Origin: Mycobacterium sp. ACS4054
Lineage (GTDB): Bacteria; Actinomycetota; Actinomycetes; Mycobacteriales; Mycobacteriaceae
Reading direction: 5' to 3'
Assembly: GCF_001667275.1 (NCBI RefSeq)
Contig: NZ_LZHV01000061.1
Location: 124,001 to 188,000, forward strand
Length of the DNA stretch: 64,000 nucleotides
Part shown: one piece after another, positions 16,627-25,522 of the stretch
Layout: the number at the start of each line of letters is the position of its first letter
Position numbering within the stretch: the first letter of the stretch is position 1
Translations under genes and position numbers: made by a program
The notes under the pieces: model-generated
What the model saw: the letters and a program-made list of their open reading frames with translations, nothing else
Databases searched by the model: none
What the model was told of the DNA's origin: nothing

Positions 16627-18258
16627 CTAGAACACGTAGTCCAGCCGGGTCTGCATGCCGGCCTCCTGGTGATAGGTGTTGTGGCAGTGCAACACCCACA
16701 GGCCCGGGTTGTCGGCCACCAGAACGGCGAGCAGCTTCTGCTTGGGCAGCACCATCAGGGTGTCCTTGCGCGCACCGGGGCTACCGTCGGCCTTGATCAG
16801 TTGGAAGGTGTGCCCGTGCAGGTGGATCGGGTGATACATCATGGTGGGGTTGTCGAACGTGATGGTGGGCCGTTCGCCCTCCCGGACGTGCAGGGGTTCG
16901 GTGTTGCTGTAAGGCTTTCCGTTGATCGTCCAGTTGTATTGGACCATGTTGCCGCCCAGCACGACCGGAAGGTTCAGGCCGGGCTGCGGCCGGCCCAGGT
17001 TGACCGGGGTTGTCGCGGTGAACATTTCAATCGTGCCCACTCGCCGGTTCAGCTCGGGCGGCTGAAATCCCGGGTCCGGCGCGCTGCCGGACCCGGTGGA
17101 CAGCAGCGCGCGCGCCAGTGCGTTTTTGCCCTCCGCCAAGGCGACCAGCGGGAAGACGCCGTCCGCGGCGGTCACCACGACGTCGTAGCGTTCGGCCATG
17201 CCGATGAGCAGGGCGTCGACCTGGACCGGCACCACGGGGTATCCGTCGGTGTGGGTGACCGTCATCGAATGACCGGCCAACGCGACGCGAAAGGTGGTGT
17301 CGGAGCCGGTGTTGATGAATCGGATCCGGATGCGCTGGCCGGGCTTCGCGTTGAAGGTCATGGGAGCGGCGGGAATTCGCCCGTTGACCAGATAGTAGGG
17401 GTAGGCGATATCTCCCGCGTCGCCACCGAGCAGATCGCTCTTACCGACGTTCCCCTCCGGCATCGGGGCGGGACTCGGCGCGCTGGTCGGTGTCGTCGAA
17501 GTCTCACTGCTCGACGTCGTCGTCGCGGTCTCGCTGGTGGTCGACGTCGTCGACGTGGTGGGTGGCGTTGTGGTCGTGGTCGGGGGAGGGCTCGGCGTGC
17601 TGGGCTTGTTCGGGCTGGTCAGTTCGGTGTAGAGCTGCTGCGGAGACTTTCCGAGTCCGTCGGTCCAATCGTCAAGGACCACAATCCATTCGGCGTCATA
17701 GTTGCCCTCGGTCGGGTCGTCGACGATAACCGGGAGGTACAGGCCCATGTCCGCGTCCAGGCCGGTGTGCGGATGGGCCCAGTAGGTGCCCGAATTCGGG
17801 ACGGAGAAGCGGTAGGTGAAGTCCTGGCCGGCGGGGATGTTCGGCGTGGCGGGCGCGGCGCCGTCCATATCGTTGCGCAGGGCGACGCCGTGCCAGTGCA
17901 CCGATGTCGGGTGGTCGAGCCGGTTCGACACCGTGACCACCAGCTCGTCGCCGATTCGCGCCCGGATCGGTGAACCCGGGATGGTGTTGCCGTAGGCGAA
18001 CGTACGGACAACGGGCCCACCCAGATCCACCTGGACCTGCTGGGCGGTCAGGCTGGCGGTGACGGTTCGGCCGCTGTGCGGCCGGGCGGCCTCCGCCGCG
18101 TCGATGGCGGCGGCCAACTGGGCATTGGCCGACGGCGCGGGCTTGGACTGACTGCACGCCGCGAGCGCCAACCCTCCGGCGATGCCGGCCGCCATGAATC
18201 CGCGCCTGGTCAGCTGAGCGCTTTGGGCGGTGACATCGCTCGTGGGGGGCACAGGCAT
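16627..18258 (-). CDS. mmcO: Tat-exported lipoprotein multicopper oxidase (MmcO-like)
   Basis: A 543-residue multicopper oxidase. A Tat signal (RRGFMAAG, R18/R19) and lipobox ending at C35 indicate export and lipid anchoring. Copper ligands are seen in SVHWHG (121-123), AHPHTG (162-164), HPIHLHGHTF and HCHNTYHQEAGM. Homologues such as M. tuberculosis MmcO (Rv0846c) oxidise Cu(I) and protect against copper. Residues 219-267 are a Thr/Ser/Pro-rich linker between cupredoxin domains, making it longer than the 504 residues I recall for MmcO. I see no clear TACCC-N5-GGGTA copper operator upstream. Confidence 0.93.
   Translation of the reverse strand: MPVPPTSDVTAQSAQLTRRGFMAAGIAGGLALAACSQSKPAPSANAQLAAAIDAAEAARPHSGRTVTASLTAQQVQVDLGGPVVRTFAYGNTIPGSPIRARIGDELVVTVSNRLDHPTSVHWHGVALRNDMDGAAPATPNIPAGQDFTYRFSVPNSGTYWAHPHTGLDADMGLYLPVIVDDPTEGNYDAEWIVVLDDWTDGLGKSPQQLYTELTSPNKPSTPSPPPTTTTTPPTTSTTSTTSETATTTSSSETSTTPTSAPSPAPMPEGNVGKSDLLGGDAGDIAYPYYLVNGRIPAAPMTFNAKPGQRIRIRFINTGSDTTFRVALAGHSMTVTHTDGYPVVPVQVDALLIGMAERYDVVVTAADGVFPLVALAEGKNALARALLSTGSGSAPDPGFQPPELNRRVGTIEMFTATTPVNLGRPQPGLNLPVVLGGNMVQYNWTINGKPYSNTEPLHVREGERPTITFDNPTMMYHPIHLHGHTFQLIKADGSPGARKDTLMVLPKQKLLAVLVADNPGLWVLHCHNTYHQEAGMQTRLDYVF
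17459..17604 (-). repeat. Low-complexity Thr/Ser/Pro linker inside the multicopper oxidase gene
   Basis: GTC/GTG-rich repeats on the plus strand encode runs such as TTTTTPPTTSTTSTTSETA in the oxidase (residues about 219-267). This is a disordered linker and a potential O-mannosylation site, prone to length change by slippage. It lies between the first and second cupredoxin domains, away from all copper ligands. Confidence 0.8.
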
Positions 18259-18358
18259 CGCCGCTCCTCGTCGTCATCGATCTTCGGCGTCTTATACCGT
18301 GCTCGGCCGGAGGGCTCAGCGCAACTACCGCCGCGGTTGATGTCGCAACGGCGGTCGG

Positions 18359-19123
18359 CTACTTGGCGTCGCTCGACACCCCGGCCATCCAATCGCCGAA
18401 CGTGGTCGGGTAGATGGTCGCGTCTTCGCCGTCGACCGGAACGATGCTGCGATCGTCGAGCAACGCGCCGTAATAGCGGACACCGTCGTCGGTGATCACC
18501 TGGCGATGGTCGCCGGTGGCCGCGAACCGGGCCCGGATGAAGTCGTCCATACCCTGCTTTTCCGGCCCGGCGATATTGATTACGCCGTTGACCGGGTCCC
18601 CGGCCGCGGCGCGGGTGACGGCCGTGGCGACGTCCGCGGCGGCGATGGGCTGAAACGCGCCGTGCGGGGCGCGGACCGTGTCGCCGTCGGCCATCGAATC
18701 GGCAATGCCGCCAACGAATTCGAAGAACTGAGTCGCCCGCACGATCGAATACGGGAATCCCGATTCCACTATCTCTTTTTCCTGAGCCACTTTTGCCCGC
18801 ATGTAACCGCTTTCGGCCGCCCGGTCGGCCCCCACGATCGAGAGAGCGACGTGGTGCCGCGCGCCGGCGGCCCGCTCCGCGTCGAGGAGGTTGCGGGTGG
18901 AGGTGGTGAAGAAGTTCAGGACATCGTCGTCGGCCCAGGACGGCGAGTTGGAGACGTCCACAACGGTGTCGACGCCGGCGAGGGCATCGGCGAGGCCTTC
19001 CCCGGTGATGGTGTTGACCCCCGAGCTCGGCGAGGCGGGGATGGCCTCGTGTCCCAGCTCGGCGAGCTGGGCGACAACCTGTGATCCGATGAGTCCGCTA
19101 CCCCCGACGACCAGAACCTTCAT
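18359..19123 (-). CDS. NmrA-like NAD(P)-binding atypical SDR
   Basis: A 254-residue Rossmann protein with the N-terminal motif VLVVGGSGLIGSQVV (GxxGxxG), VVDVSNSPSW and a YMRAKVAQE segment. These place it with NAD(P)H-binding NmrA/TMR-like atypical SDRs, which act as redox sensors or small reductases. It is transcribed alone on the minus strand, about 100 bases upstream of the multicopper oxidase start. No pathway role can be assigned. Confidence 0.8.
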   Translation of the reverse strand: MKVLVVGGSGLIGSQVVAQLAELGHEAIPASPSSGVNTITGEGLADALAGVDTVVDVSNSPSWADDDVLNFFTTSTRNLLDAERAAGARHHVALSIVGADRAAESGYMRAKVAQEKEIVESGFPYSIVRATQFFEFVGGIADSMADGDTVRAPHGAFQPIAAADVATAVTRAAAGDPVNGVINIAGPEKQGMDDFIRARFAATGDHRQVITDDGVRYYGALLDDRSIVPVDGEDATIYPTTFGDWMAGVSSDAK

Positions 19124-19222
19124 GAGCTTCCTCCCGAGTTTCCCGATGAACTGGCGCTCCCAGCATGGCGGGTGTGTGGGGTGAGCGAAACCCTTTGGGG
19201 CCTACCGATCGCCCGGGCCCGC

Positions 19223-19244
19223 TTAAATCAACTGCTTGACTTAA
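19223..19244. promoter_or_regulatory. TetR-type operator before the SDR at 19272
   Basis: Imperfect palindrome TTAAATCAA - 4 bases - TTGACTTAA (8 of 9 arm positions pair). A copy with identical arms lies at 20886-20907 before the TetR gene, with the same distance to the GTG start. The sharing points to the TetR at 20934 as the binding protein. Confidence 0.7.
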
Positions 19245-19259
19245 CGCGGTCGGCGCGGA

Positions 19260-19265
19260 TTAACT
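19260..19265 (+). promoter_or_regulatory. Putative -10 hexamer of a leaderless SDR transcript
   Basis: TTAACT ends 6 bases before GTG 19272. The TetR gene has TTGACT at exactly the same spacing before GTG 20934. This spacing is what a leaderless mycobacterial transcript starting at the initiation codon would need. No ribosome-binding site is visible in either case. Confidence 0.45.
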
Positions 19266-19271
19266 CGTCGG

Positions 19272-20078
19272 GTGGTCAACGAATTGGAAGGCAAGGTCGC
19301 CATCGTGACCGGCGGCGCCTCCGGCATCGGTCGCGGAATCGTGGAACGGTTCGTGGCCGAGGGGGCGCGGGTCGTCATCGCCGATGTCGAGGCCGAGAGG
19401 GGAGAGCAGCTGGCCGCCGCATCGGGCGCCGCCGCCCTGTTTCGGCGAACCGACGTCTCCGATCCCGAACAGGTCGCGGCGCTGGTCGCCGCGACCGTCG
19501 AGACGTTCGGCGCCCTGCACATCATGGTGAACAACGCCGGAATCTCGAGCCCGTTGCGCCGGTTGCTCGACGATGATCTGGCCGACTTCCACCGGGTGAT
19601 GGGGGTCAACGTCCTCGGGGTGATGGCCGGCACTCGAGATGCCGCTCGGCACATGGCCGAAAGCGGTGGCGGATCGATCATCAACCTGACGTCGATCGGT
19701 GGGATCCAGGCGGGCGGCGGGGTGATGATCTACCGCGCATCGAAGGCCGCAGTCATCCAGTTCACCAAGTCCGCCGCAATCGAACTGGCGCGCTACGAGA
19801 TTCGGGTCAACGCGATTGCCCCCGGCAGCATACCCACGCCGATCCTGGCGTCGTCGGCGGTCGATGTGGATCCAGACGAGCTGGCGCGGTTCGAGGCGAA
19901 GATTCGGCAAGGGATGCGTGATGACCGGCCACTGAAGCGCGAGGGAACGCCCGATGACGTCGCCGAGGCGGCGTTGTACTTCGCCACCGACCGGTCGCGC
20001 TATGTCACCGGGGCCGTGCTGCCGGTAGACGGGGGGACGTCCGCCGGCAAGGTGATCCGCCCCCGCAAGGGCGAGTGA
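19272..20078 (+). CDS. Short-chain dehydrogenase/reductase
   Basis: A classical 268-residue SDR: cofactor motif TGGASGIGRGI, acidic D after the second strand (IADVEAERG, suggesting NAD), NNAGIS, serine in NLTSIGG and catalytic YRASK. It ends with the usual VTGAVLPVDGG. Start GTG 19272 lacks a Shine-Dalgarno sequence and sits behind a promoter-operator module shared with the TetR gene at 20934. It is therefore probably part of that regulon, oxidising an alcohol intermediate. Confidence 0.9.
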   Translation: MVNELEGKVAIVTGGASGIGRGIVERFVAEGARVVIADVEAERGEQLAAASGAAALFRRTDVSDPEQVAALVAATVETFGALHIMVNNAGISSPLRRLLDDDLADFHRVMGVNVLGVMAGTRDAARHMAESGGGSIINLTSIGGIQAGGGVMIYRASKAAVIQFTKSAAIELARYEIRVNAIAPGSIPTPILASSAVDVDPDELARFEAKIRQGMRDDRPLKREGTPDDVAEAALYFATDRSRYVTGAVLPVDGGTSAGKVIRPRKGE

Positions 20079-20087
20079 GGGACCGCG

Positions 20088-20732
20088 TCAGGGCTCTTCC
20101 GCCGGATGCCCGGCGTGGGTTTCCAGGCGGAGCCTGGCCAGCGCCTGGGCGCGTTCGAGGTCTTGCGCCCCAACGCTTTCCATGACCACGCTGTGGGAAT
20201 GTGCCAGCACACCGAGCACCGCTTCGCTGGGCAGGTCGGGGAACTGGCGCCCGAGCACCTCCGCCGCCCTTCTCAACTCGAAGAGTTTCGGATACGCGCG
20301 CTCTTCCGGCGTCGGCGGTACGACGCGGGTGACGTCCTGGGCGTGCTGCAGCACGGCGACGGTCTTCTTGCCGTCTTTGATCGGGTCGTTCATCGGTGTC
20401 CAGACCCGGTAGACGAATGCGCCCGGGTTCTGCCGGTCGGGAAGGTCGTAGCGCTGGACTCCCATCCAGTGCCGGACCCCACGGCGGAAGACCAGATCAA
20501 GCGACGCGGAGACGTTGGCCACGCCGTCCGCTTCGGGATCGGCCGGGTTGTCCGGGAAGACGTCGAACAGCTGGTGGCCCACCAACTCTTCGCGCGGATG
20601 CCCCGACACGCGTTCGCAGGCGGAGTTCACCGCGCGGATGCGCAAGTCGGCGTCGGCCAACAGGTACGGCGACCACTTCGACTGGAACCACGCGGAATCC
20701 TCGATCGCCGATACCCGGCTGGCTGACAACAT
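20088..20732 (-). CDS. PAS-domain protein with C-terminal helical domain
   Basis: A 214-residue protein. Residues 20-130 form a PAS fold (DADLRIRAVNSACERVSGH, ELVGHQLFDVFPDNP). Residues 140-205 are an all-helical tail (FPDLPSEAVLGVLAHSHSVV, ERAQALARLRLE). No kinase, cyclase or DNA-binding motif is present, so it may sense a ligand or pass a signal through protein contacts. It converges with the SDR gene with only 9 bases between. I do not recognise a characterised family member. Confidence 0.75.
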   Translation of the reverse strand: MLSASRVSAIEDSAWFQSKWSPYLLADADLRIRAVNSACERVSGHPREELVGHQLFDVFPDNPADPEADGVANVSASLDLVFRRGVRHWMGVQRYDLPDRQNPGAFVYRVWTPMNDPIKDGKKTVAVLQHAQDVTRVVPPTPEERAYPKLFELRRAAEVLGRQFPDLPSEAVLGVLAHSHSVVMESVGAQDLERAQALARLRLETHAGHPAEEP

Positions 20733-20885
20733 CCCGCACCCACCAATGATTCACCGTCCTGACACCGCCGCGTTCCCGAACGCAAGAGGCCATCGTGACC
20801 CAGCGCGGAAGCCTCGGGCGAGGGACCTTTGTCACCCATTGCCGGCTGAGTGGCACCGAAGTGGGCGCGAGCGGGCGCCAACTAA

Positions 20886-20907
20886 TTAAATCAATCGCTT
20901 GACTTAA
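20886..20907. promoter_or_regulatory. TetR autoregulatory operator
   Basis: TTAAATCAA - 4 bases - TTGACTTAA, with arms identical to the site at 19223-19244; 20 of 22 bases match overall. It lies just upstream of the TetR gene, centred near -37 of the presumed leaderless start, so bound repressor would block the promoter. Confidence 0.7.
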
Positions 20908-20921
20908 TCGCTGGGCCACGG

Positions 20922-20927
20922 TTGACT
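20922..20927 (+). promoter_or_regulatory. Putative -10 hexamer of a leaderless TetR transcript
   Basis: TTGACT ends 6 bases before GTG 20934, mirroring TTAACT before the SDR at 19272. This shared geometry favours GTG 20934 over TTG 20922 as the translation start. Confidence 0.45.
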
Positions 20928-20933
20928 AGCCGG

Positions 20934-21599
20934 GTGACCACCATCGGCCGGGCAGTTCGCACCGAGCGGGCCAGTTCCACGCAGGAAGCGATCCTCGTTG
21001 CGGCCGAGCGGTTGTACGCCGAGCACGGCATGTTCGCTGTGTCCAACCGGCAGGTGAGCGAGGCCGCCGGCCAGGGCAACAACGCCGCGGTGGGCTACCA
21101 CTTCGGCACGAAGGCCGACCTGGTCCGCGCGATCGAACACAAGCACCGGGGACCGGTCGAGCAGCTGCGCGAGCGGATGGTGGCCGAGCTGCTCGAAGCG
21201 GGTGGTTCGACCGAGCTGAGGGACTGGGTGGCCTGCCTGGTGCGACCGCTCACCGATCATCTGGAGGAGCTCGGCAATCCCACCTGGTATGCGCGTTTCG
21301 CGGCGCAGGCGATGACCGATCCCGCGTACTACCACATCATCGTCAAGGGGGCCCTCAGCTCGCCATCCCTGGTGCAGGTGGTCGAGGGCATCAACCGCTG
21401 CCTGCCCGACCTGCCGGCCGAAGTGCACTTCGAGCGAAACATCATGGCCCGCAACCTGTTGATGCACACCTGTGCCGACCGGGAACGATCGCTTGCCGCG
21501 GGCGCCTCGCCGCCCCAGCGCTCCTGGCGGGCCGCCGCCTCGGGTCTCATCGATGCGATTGTGGGCCTGTGGCTGGCGCCCGTCACCCCGTACGAATGA
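20934..21599 (+). CDS. TetR-family regulator of the ferredoxin/P450 operon
   Basis: A 221-residue TetR regulator with N-terminal helix-turn-helix (ILVAAERLYAEHGMFAVSNRQ, then AVGYHFGTKADLVRAI). The C-terminal domain contains several tryptophans and a variable ligand pocket. I start at GTG 20934 because its promoter layout matches that of the SDR at 19272; TTG 20922 would add four residues inside the promoter. A ferredoxin gene begins 11 bases after its stop, so it heads the catabolic operon to 30858. It probably represses itself, the operon and the SDR. Confidence 0.88.
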   Translation: MTTIGRAVRTERASSTQEAILVAAERLYAEHGMFAVSNRQVSEAAGQGNNAAVGYHFGTKADLVRAIEHKHRGPVEQLRERMVAELLEAGGSTELRDWVACLVRPLTDHLEELGNPTWYARFAAQAMTDPAYYHIIVKGALSSPSLVQVVEGINRCLPDLPAEVHFERNIMARNLLMHTCADRERSLAAGASPPQRSWRAAASGLIDAIVGLWLAPVTPYE

Positions 21600-21610
21600 G
21601 AGGTCTGCAG

Positions 21611-21805
21611 ATGAAAGTGACTGTCGACCAAGACGTCTGCGCTTCGTCGGGCAATTGCGTGCTGAACGCGCCCGATGTGTTCGACCAGCGCGACGAGGAC
21701 GGCGTCGTTGTCCTGCTCAACCCCAATCCATCCGCCGATGAGGCGGAGGGCGCCCGGCGAGCGGCCGCGGCGTGCCCCGCGCTGGCCATTCAGATCGAGG
21801 AATGA
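21611..21805 (+). CDS. Small 3Fe-4S ferredoxin
   Basis: A 64-residue ferredoxin with cysteines C10, C16 (CASSGNC) and C55 (ACPALAI), the three-cysteine pattern of actinobacterial P450 ferredoxins that hold a 3Fe-4S cluster. ATG 21611 has GAGAGG about 7 bases upstream. The P450 gene starts one base after its stop, so this is almost certainly the electron donor of that P450. Confidence 0.92.
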   Translation: MKVTVDQDVCASSGNCVLNAPDVFDQRDEDGVVVLLNPNPSADEAEGARRAAAACPALAIQIEE

Positions 21806-21806
21806 G

Positions 21807-23051
21807 ATGTCAGAAACGCTGACGAACGCTTCCGCCGTCGAGGCGACCGAGATCCCGGATTATCCGATGCCGCGGCGGGCGGGCTGCCCCTTCGCGCCGC
21901 CGCCGGATGTCATGGCGCTTGCGCAAGAGCGACCCTTGTCCCGGGTGCGCATCTGGGATGGGAGCACCCCGTGGCTCATCACCGGCTATGAGCAAGTGCG
22001 GGAACTGTTCTCGGATTCGCGGGTCAGCGTCGACGATCGGCGGCCGGGGTTTCCGCACTGGAACGCGGGCATGTTGTCCACAGTGCACAAGCGGCCGCGG
22101 TCCGTCTTCACCGCCGACGGCGAAGAGCACACCCGGTTTCGGCGCATGTTGTCAAAACCCTTCACGTTCAAGCGAGTTGAGGGCCTGCGCCCGACCATCC
22201 AGCAGATCACCGATGACCACATCGACGCGATGCTGGCCGGCCCGCAGCCCGCCGATATCGTCACCGCGTTGGCCTTGCCGGTTCCGTCGCTGGTGATCAG
22301 CGAGCTGCTCGGTGTCCCCTATGAGGACGCCGAGATGTTCCAGCACCACGCCAACGTCGGGCTCGCGCGCTACGCGACGGGCGAAGACACCGTCAAAGGC
22401 GCGATGAGTCTGAATAAGTACCTCGCGCAACTGGTCGAGGCCAAAATGGAGGATCCGGCGCAGGACGCGGTTTCCGACCTGGCCGAGCGCGTCAAGGCCG
22501 GCGAACTGAGCGTGAAAGAGGCGGCCCAGCTGGGCACCGGGCTGCTGATCGCCGGGCACGAGACCACCTCGAACATGATCGGTCTCGGGGTGCTGGCCCT
22601 ACTGGTCAACCCGGACCAGTTGGCCGTCCTGCGCGACGCCGACGACGACAAGGTCATCGCCAGCGCGGTCGAGGAATTGTTGCGCTACCTCAGCATCATT
22701 CAGAACGGGCAGCGCCGCGTCGCCCTCGAAGACATCCACATTGCCGGGGAGACGATCCGCGCCGGCGAAGGCATCATCATCGACTTGGCCCCGGCCAACT
22801 GGGATCCGGACGCCTTCCCCGAACCGGACCGGCTGTACCTGCACCGCTCGGGGGCCGACCGCAACGTCGCCTTCGGCTACGGCCGCCATCAATGCGTGGG
22901 CCAACAGCTCGCCCGTGCCGAGCTGCAGATCGTCTATCGCACCCTGTTCCGTCGCGTCCCCACGCTGGAACTGGCCATCGGAGTCGAGGACGTGCCCTTC
23001 AAGGACGACCGGCTCGCCTACGGCGTCTACGAACTTCCGGTGACCTGGTAG
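21807..23051 (+). CDS. Cytochrome P450
   Basis: A 414-residue soluble P450. The I-helix oxygen-binding motif is AGHETTS (249-255), the ExxR motif begins at E290 (ELLR), and the heme ligand is C363 in FGYGRHQCVG. PFDDRP-type substrate regions are not informative. It follows its ferredoxin in the TetR-led operon and would hydroxylate a hydrophobic substrate. I cannot assign a CYP family. No reductase gene lies in this operon; the NuoF-like protein at 57168 or a chromosomal reductase may serve. Confidence 0.94.
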   Translation: MSETLTNASAVEATEIPDYPMPRRAGCPFAPPPDVMALAQERPLSRVRIWDGSTPWLITGYEQVRELFSDSRVSVDDRRPGFPHWNAGMLSTVHKRPRSVFTADGEEHTRFRRMLSKPFTFKRVEGLRPTIQQITDDHIDAMLAGPQPADIVTALALPVPSLVISELLGVPYEDAEMFQHHANVGLARYATGEDTVKGAMSLNKYLAQLVEAKMEDPAQDAVSDLAERVKAGELSVKEAAQLGTGLLIAGHETTSNMIGLGVLALLVNPDQLAVLRDADDDKVIASAVEELLRYLSIIQNGQRRVALEDIHIAGETIRAGEGIIIDLAPANWDPDAFPEPDRLYLHRSGADRNVAFGYGRHQCVGQQLARAELQIVYRTLFRRVPTLELAIGVEDVPFKDDRLAYGVYELPVTW

Positions 23052-23096
23052 CCCCAGGTCGCTACTCTCAACAATGCCGATCCGAATGGAGGGTCA

Positions 23097-24272
23097 ATGA
23101 TGACGACTCAAGCAAGCACCGTTTCGCTTTACCCACCCGAAGGCTTCGGCGCCCCCAAGAATCGCCGCGGTCACGCGTCGGGCGCGGATGTCGGCCTGCC
23201 GGCCGGGACCGTGGTGTTCTCCGCGGACAACCACATCTCGTTGGCGGACGACATTTTCTATCAACGCTTTCCGGACGACCTCAAAGACAAGGCGCCGCGG
23301 ATCTGGTACGAGGACGGCGCCTATCAGGTCGGTCGCAAGGGCCAGTCCTTCCTGCCCGGCGACTTCAGCGCGGTGCTGATGCAGTACGACGACCTGCCCG
23401 GGGCCGCGAGTACCAATATCGAGGCGCGCATCCAGGAACTGCGCGACGACGGGGTCGACAAGGAATTGGCCTTCCCCAACGCGATTTTGGCGCTCTTCCA
23501 CTACCCCGACAAGAAGCTGCGCGAACTCGCCTTCCGCATCTACAACGAGTACATCGCCGAACTGCAGGAGCGCTCGGGCGGCCACTTCTACGGCGCCGGG
23601 CTGATCAATTGGTGGGACCCGCAGGGCGCGCGCAAGACCCTGGAGGAGCTGAAGTCCCTGGGGCTGAAGACCTTTCTGATGCCGCTGAACCCCGGTAAGG
23701 ACGACGACGGCAACCCGATCGACTACTCCAGCACCGCGATGCGGGCGGTGTGGGACGAGATCGAGGCCGCCGGCCTTCCGGTCACGCACCACATCGGGGA
23801 AACGCCGCCGAAGAGCCCGACCGAGTTCAACAGCGTCGTCGTCGGCATGATGATCAACATCGACGGGTTCCGGGAGACGTTCTCCAAGTACATCTTCGGC
23901 GGCATCCTGGACGACCATCCGGGCCTGCGGATCGGTTGGTTCGAGGGCGGCATCGCCTGGGTGCCGTGGGCGCTGCAGGACGCCGAACACCTGGTGGCGT
24001 CCTACCGGCACATGTTCAACCGCCCGCTGCAGCACGATGTGCGGTACTACTGGGACAACCACATGAGCGCGTCATTCATGGTCGATCCGCTCGGCCTGCA
24101 GTTGATCGACAAGATCGGTGTGGACAAGGTCATGTGGTCCAGCGATTACCCGCACAACGAAAGCACCTACGGCTATTCCGAAAAGTCGCTGGCCGCGGTC
24201 GTCGACGCCGTCGGCCCCGCCGACGCAGCGAAAATCGTGAGCGGCAACGTCACGAAGTTCCTGGGCCTGTAG
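23097..24272 (+). CDS. Amidohydrolase_2 family TIM-barrel metal hydrolase or decarboxylase
   Basis: A 391-residue PF04909-type protein. N-terminal metal motif FSADNHISLADD, a middle WFEGGIAWVPW segment and the C-terminal MWSSDYPHNEST with the conserved aspartate. The family includes ACMSD-like and resorcylate decarboxylases and lactonases. ATG 23097 follows GGAGGG. It is the third gene of the TetR-led operon, one of four such proteins in the window (23097, 41196, 60256, 61431). Whether it decarboxylates or hydrolyses is open. Confidence 0.87.
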   Translation: MMTTQASTVSLYPPEGFGAPKNRRGHASGADVGLPAGTVVFSADNHISLADDIFYQRFPDDLKDKAPRIWYEDGAYQVGRKGQSFLPGDFSAVLMQYDDLPGAASTNIEARIQELRDDGVDKELAFPNAILALFHYPDKKLRELAFRIYNEYIAELQERSGGHFYGAGLINWWDPQGARKTLEELKSLGLKTFLMPLNPGKDDDGNPIDYSSTAMRAVWDEIEAAGLPVTHHIGETPPKSPTEFNSVVVGMMINIDGFRETFSKYIFGGILDDHPGLRIGWFEGGIAWVPWALQDAEHLVASYRHMFNRPLQHDVRYYWDNHMSASFMVDPLGLQLIDKIGVDKVMWSSDYPHNESTYGYSEKSLAAVVDAVGPADAAKIVSGNVTKFLGL

Positions 24273-24280
24273 GGGGCCCG

Positions 24281-25522
24281 ATGACAACGTTCGCGCAAGC
24301 GGGCGCGGGCACCGGCAGCCTGGTGATACCCGAGACGCCCGATATGGGCCGCATGCGGCGTGAGACCGGGGCCCGGCTGCGCTCGGCGATGGCCGAGCGC
24401 GGCGTCGACGCGCTGATTCTGCTCGGCAACAGCGCCGTGGTCTATGCCACCGGCACCAGTTGGCCGCTGGGCGATGCCGGTTTGTCCTATGTCGAGCGAC
24501 CGGTCGCGGTGGTGCTCGCCACCGACGAGTGGCCGCACTTGTTCCTGCCGTTCCGCGAGGGCGCCTCGCTGGAGTCCGACTTGCCGGCCGATCACGTGCA
24601 CGGGCCGGTGTATCTCGAATTCGACGAGGGGGTCGAAGGATTCGCGCGCCGGCTGGCCGATTTGGTTCCCGTCCAAGCGGTCGTAGCGGTCGACGAGTGC
24701 ACCGGCGCCATGTCGCGCGCCGCGAAGACGTTGTTCCCCGGCGGACCGCCCGTCGACGCGTCGGCAATTGTCAGCGCCGCCAAGGCGGTCAAGACGCCGG
24801 ATGAGTTGTCCTGCATGCGCACCGCCATCCGGATCACCGACGAGGCGATGGTCGAGGTCCACAAGCGGTTGGCCCCGGGAATCCGACAGTCCGACCTGTC
24901 CGCGAGCTTTCTGCGGCGGGCCTTCGAGCTGGGCGCCACGGCCAGCATGCTCGAACCGATCTGGCAGGTGATGCCGCCCAGCAAGGCCGAGGGCGTGTGG
25001 ACCACGCACGGCGACCTTGCGCTGCCGCTGCTGAGCACCGAACGCGAACTGGCCGAGGGTGACGTGCTGTGGACCGACGTCAGCATCACCTACCACGGCT
25101 ACTGCTCGGACTTCGGGCGCACCTGGATCGTCGGCAAGGACCCGACGCCACGCCAGCGGGCGCAATTCGACAAGTGGTTCGAGATCATGTCCGCCGTCCT
25201 GGGTGTCGTGAAGGCCGGCGCCACCGCGGCGGACCTGGGGCGGGCGGCCATCAACGCCAACGGCGGCGCCAAGCCGTGGCTGCCGCACTTTTACCTGGGT
25301 CACGGCATCGGCGTGAACGCCGCCGAAATGCCCATGATCGGAACCGATCTCGGAGCGGACTTCGACGAGAAGTTCGTCCTGCGAGCGGGCATGGTGCTGG
25401 TCCTGGAACCGGTGGTGTGGGAGGACGGCACCGGCGGTTACCGCAGCGAGGAGGTCTTGGTAATCACCGAGGAGGGCTGGATCCGATTGACCGACTACCC
25501 GTATGACCCCTATGGCAACTGA
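24281..25522 (+). CDS. M24-family metallopeptidase/creatinase-like hydrolase, intact metal site
   Basis: A 413-residue pita-bread-fold protein. The N-terminal creatinase-like domain spans residues 20-160. All five metal ligands of the M24 catalytic domain are present: D266 (WTDVS), D277 (CSDFGRTW), H341 (LGHGIG), E376 (LEPVVW) and E390 (RSEEVL). M24 enzymes cleave Xaa-Pro peptides, creatine or related amides using two metal ions. It lies 8 bases after the amidohydrolase gene and overlaps a second, degenerate M24 gene. In a catabolic operon an amide or CoA-linked substrate is as likely as a peptide. Confidence 0.88.
   Translation: MTTFAQAGAGTGSLVIPETPDMGRMRRETGARLRSAMAERGVDALILLGNSAVVYATGTSWPLGDAGLSYVERPVAVVLATDEWPHLFLPFREGASLESDLPADHVHGPVYLEFDEGVEGFARRLADLVPVQAVVAVDECTGAMSRAAKTLFPGGPPVDASAIVSAAKAVKTPDELSCMRTAIRITDEAMVEVHKRLAPGIRQSDLSASFLRRAFELGATASMLEPIWQVMPPSKAEGVWTTHGDLALPLLSTERELAEGDVLWTDVSITYHGYCSDFGRTWIVGKDPTPRQRAQFDKWFEIMSAVLGVVKAGATAADLGRAAINANGGAKPWLPHFYLGHGIGVNAAEMPMIGTDLGADFDEKFVLRAGMVLVLEPVVWEDGTGGYRSEEVLVITEEGWIRLTDYPYDPYGN

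Noticed and set aside
18259..18358. Possible copper-responsive RicR operator before the multicopper oxidase
   Set aside because: No TACCC-N5-GGGTA palindrome or close variant is present; CTTATACCG is not symmetric.
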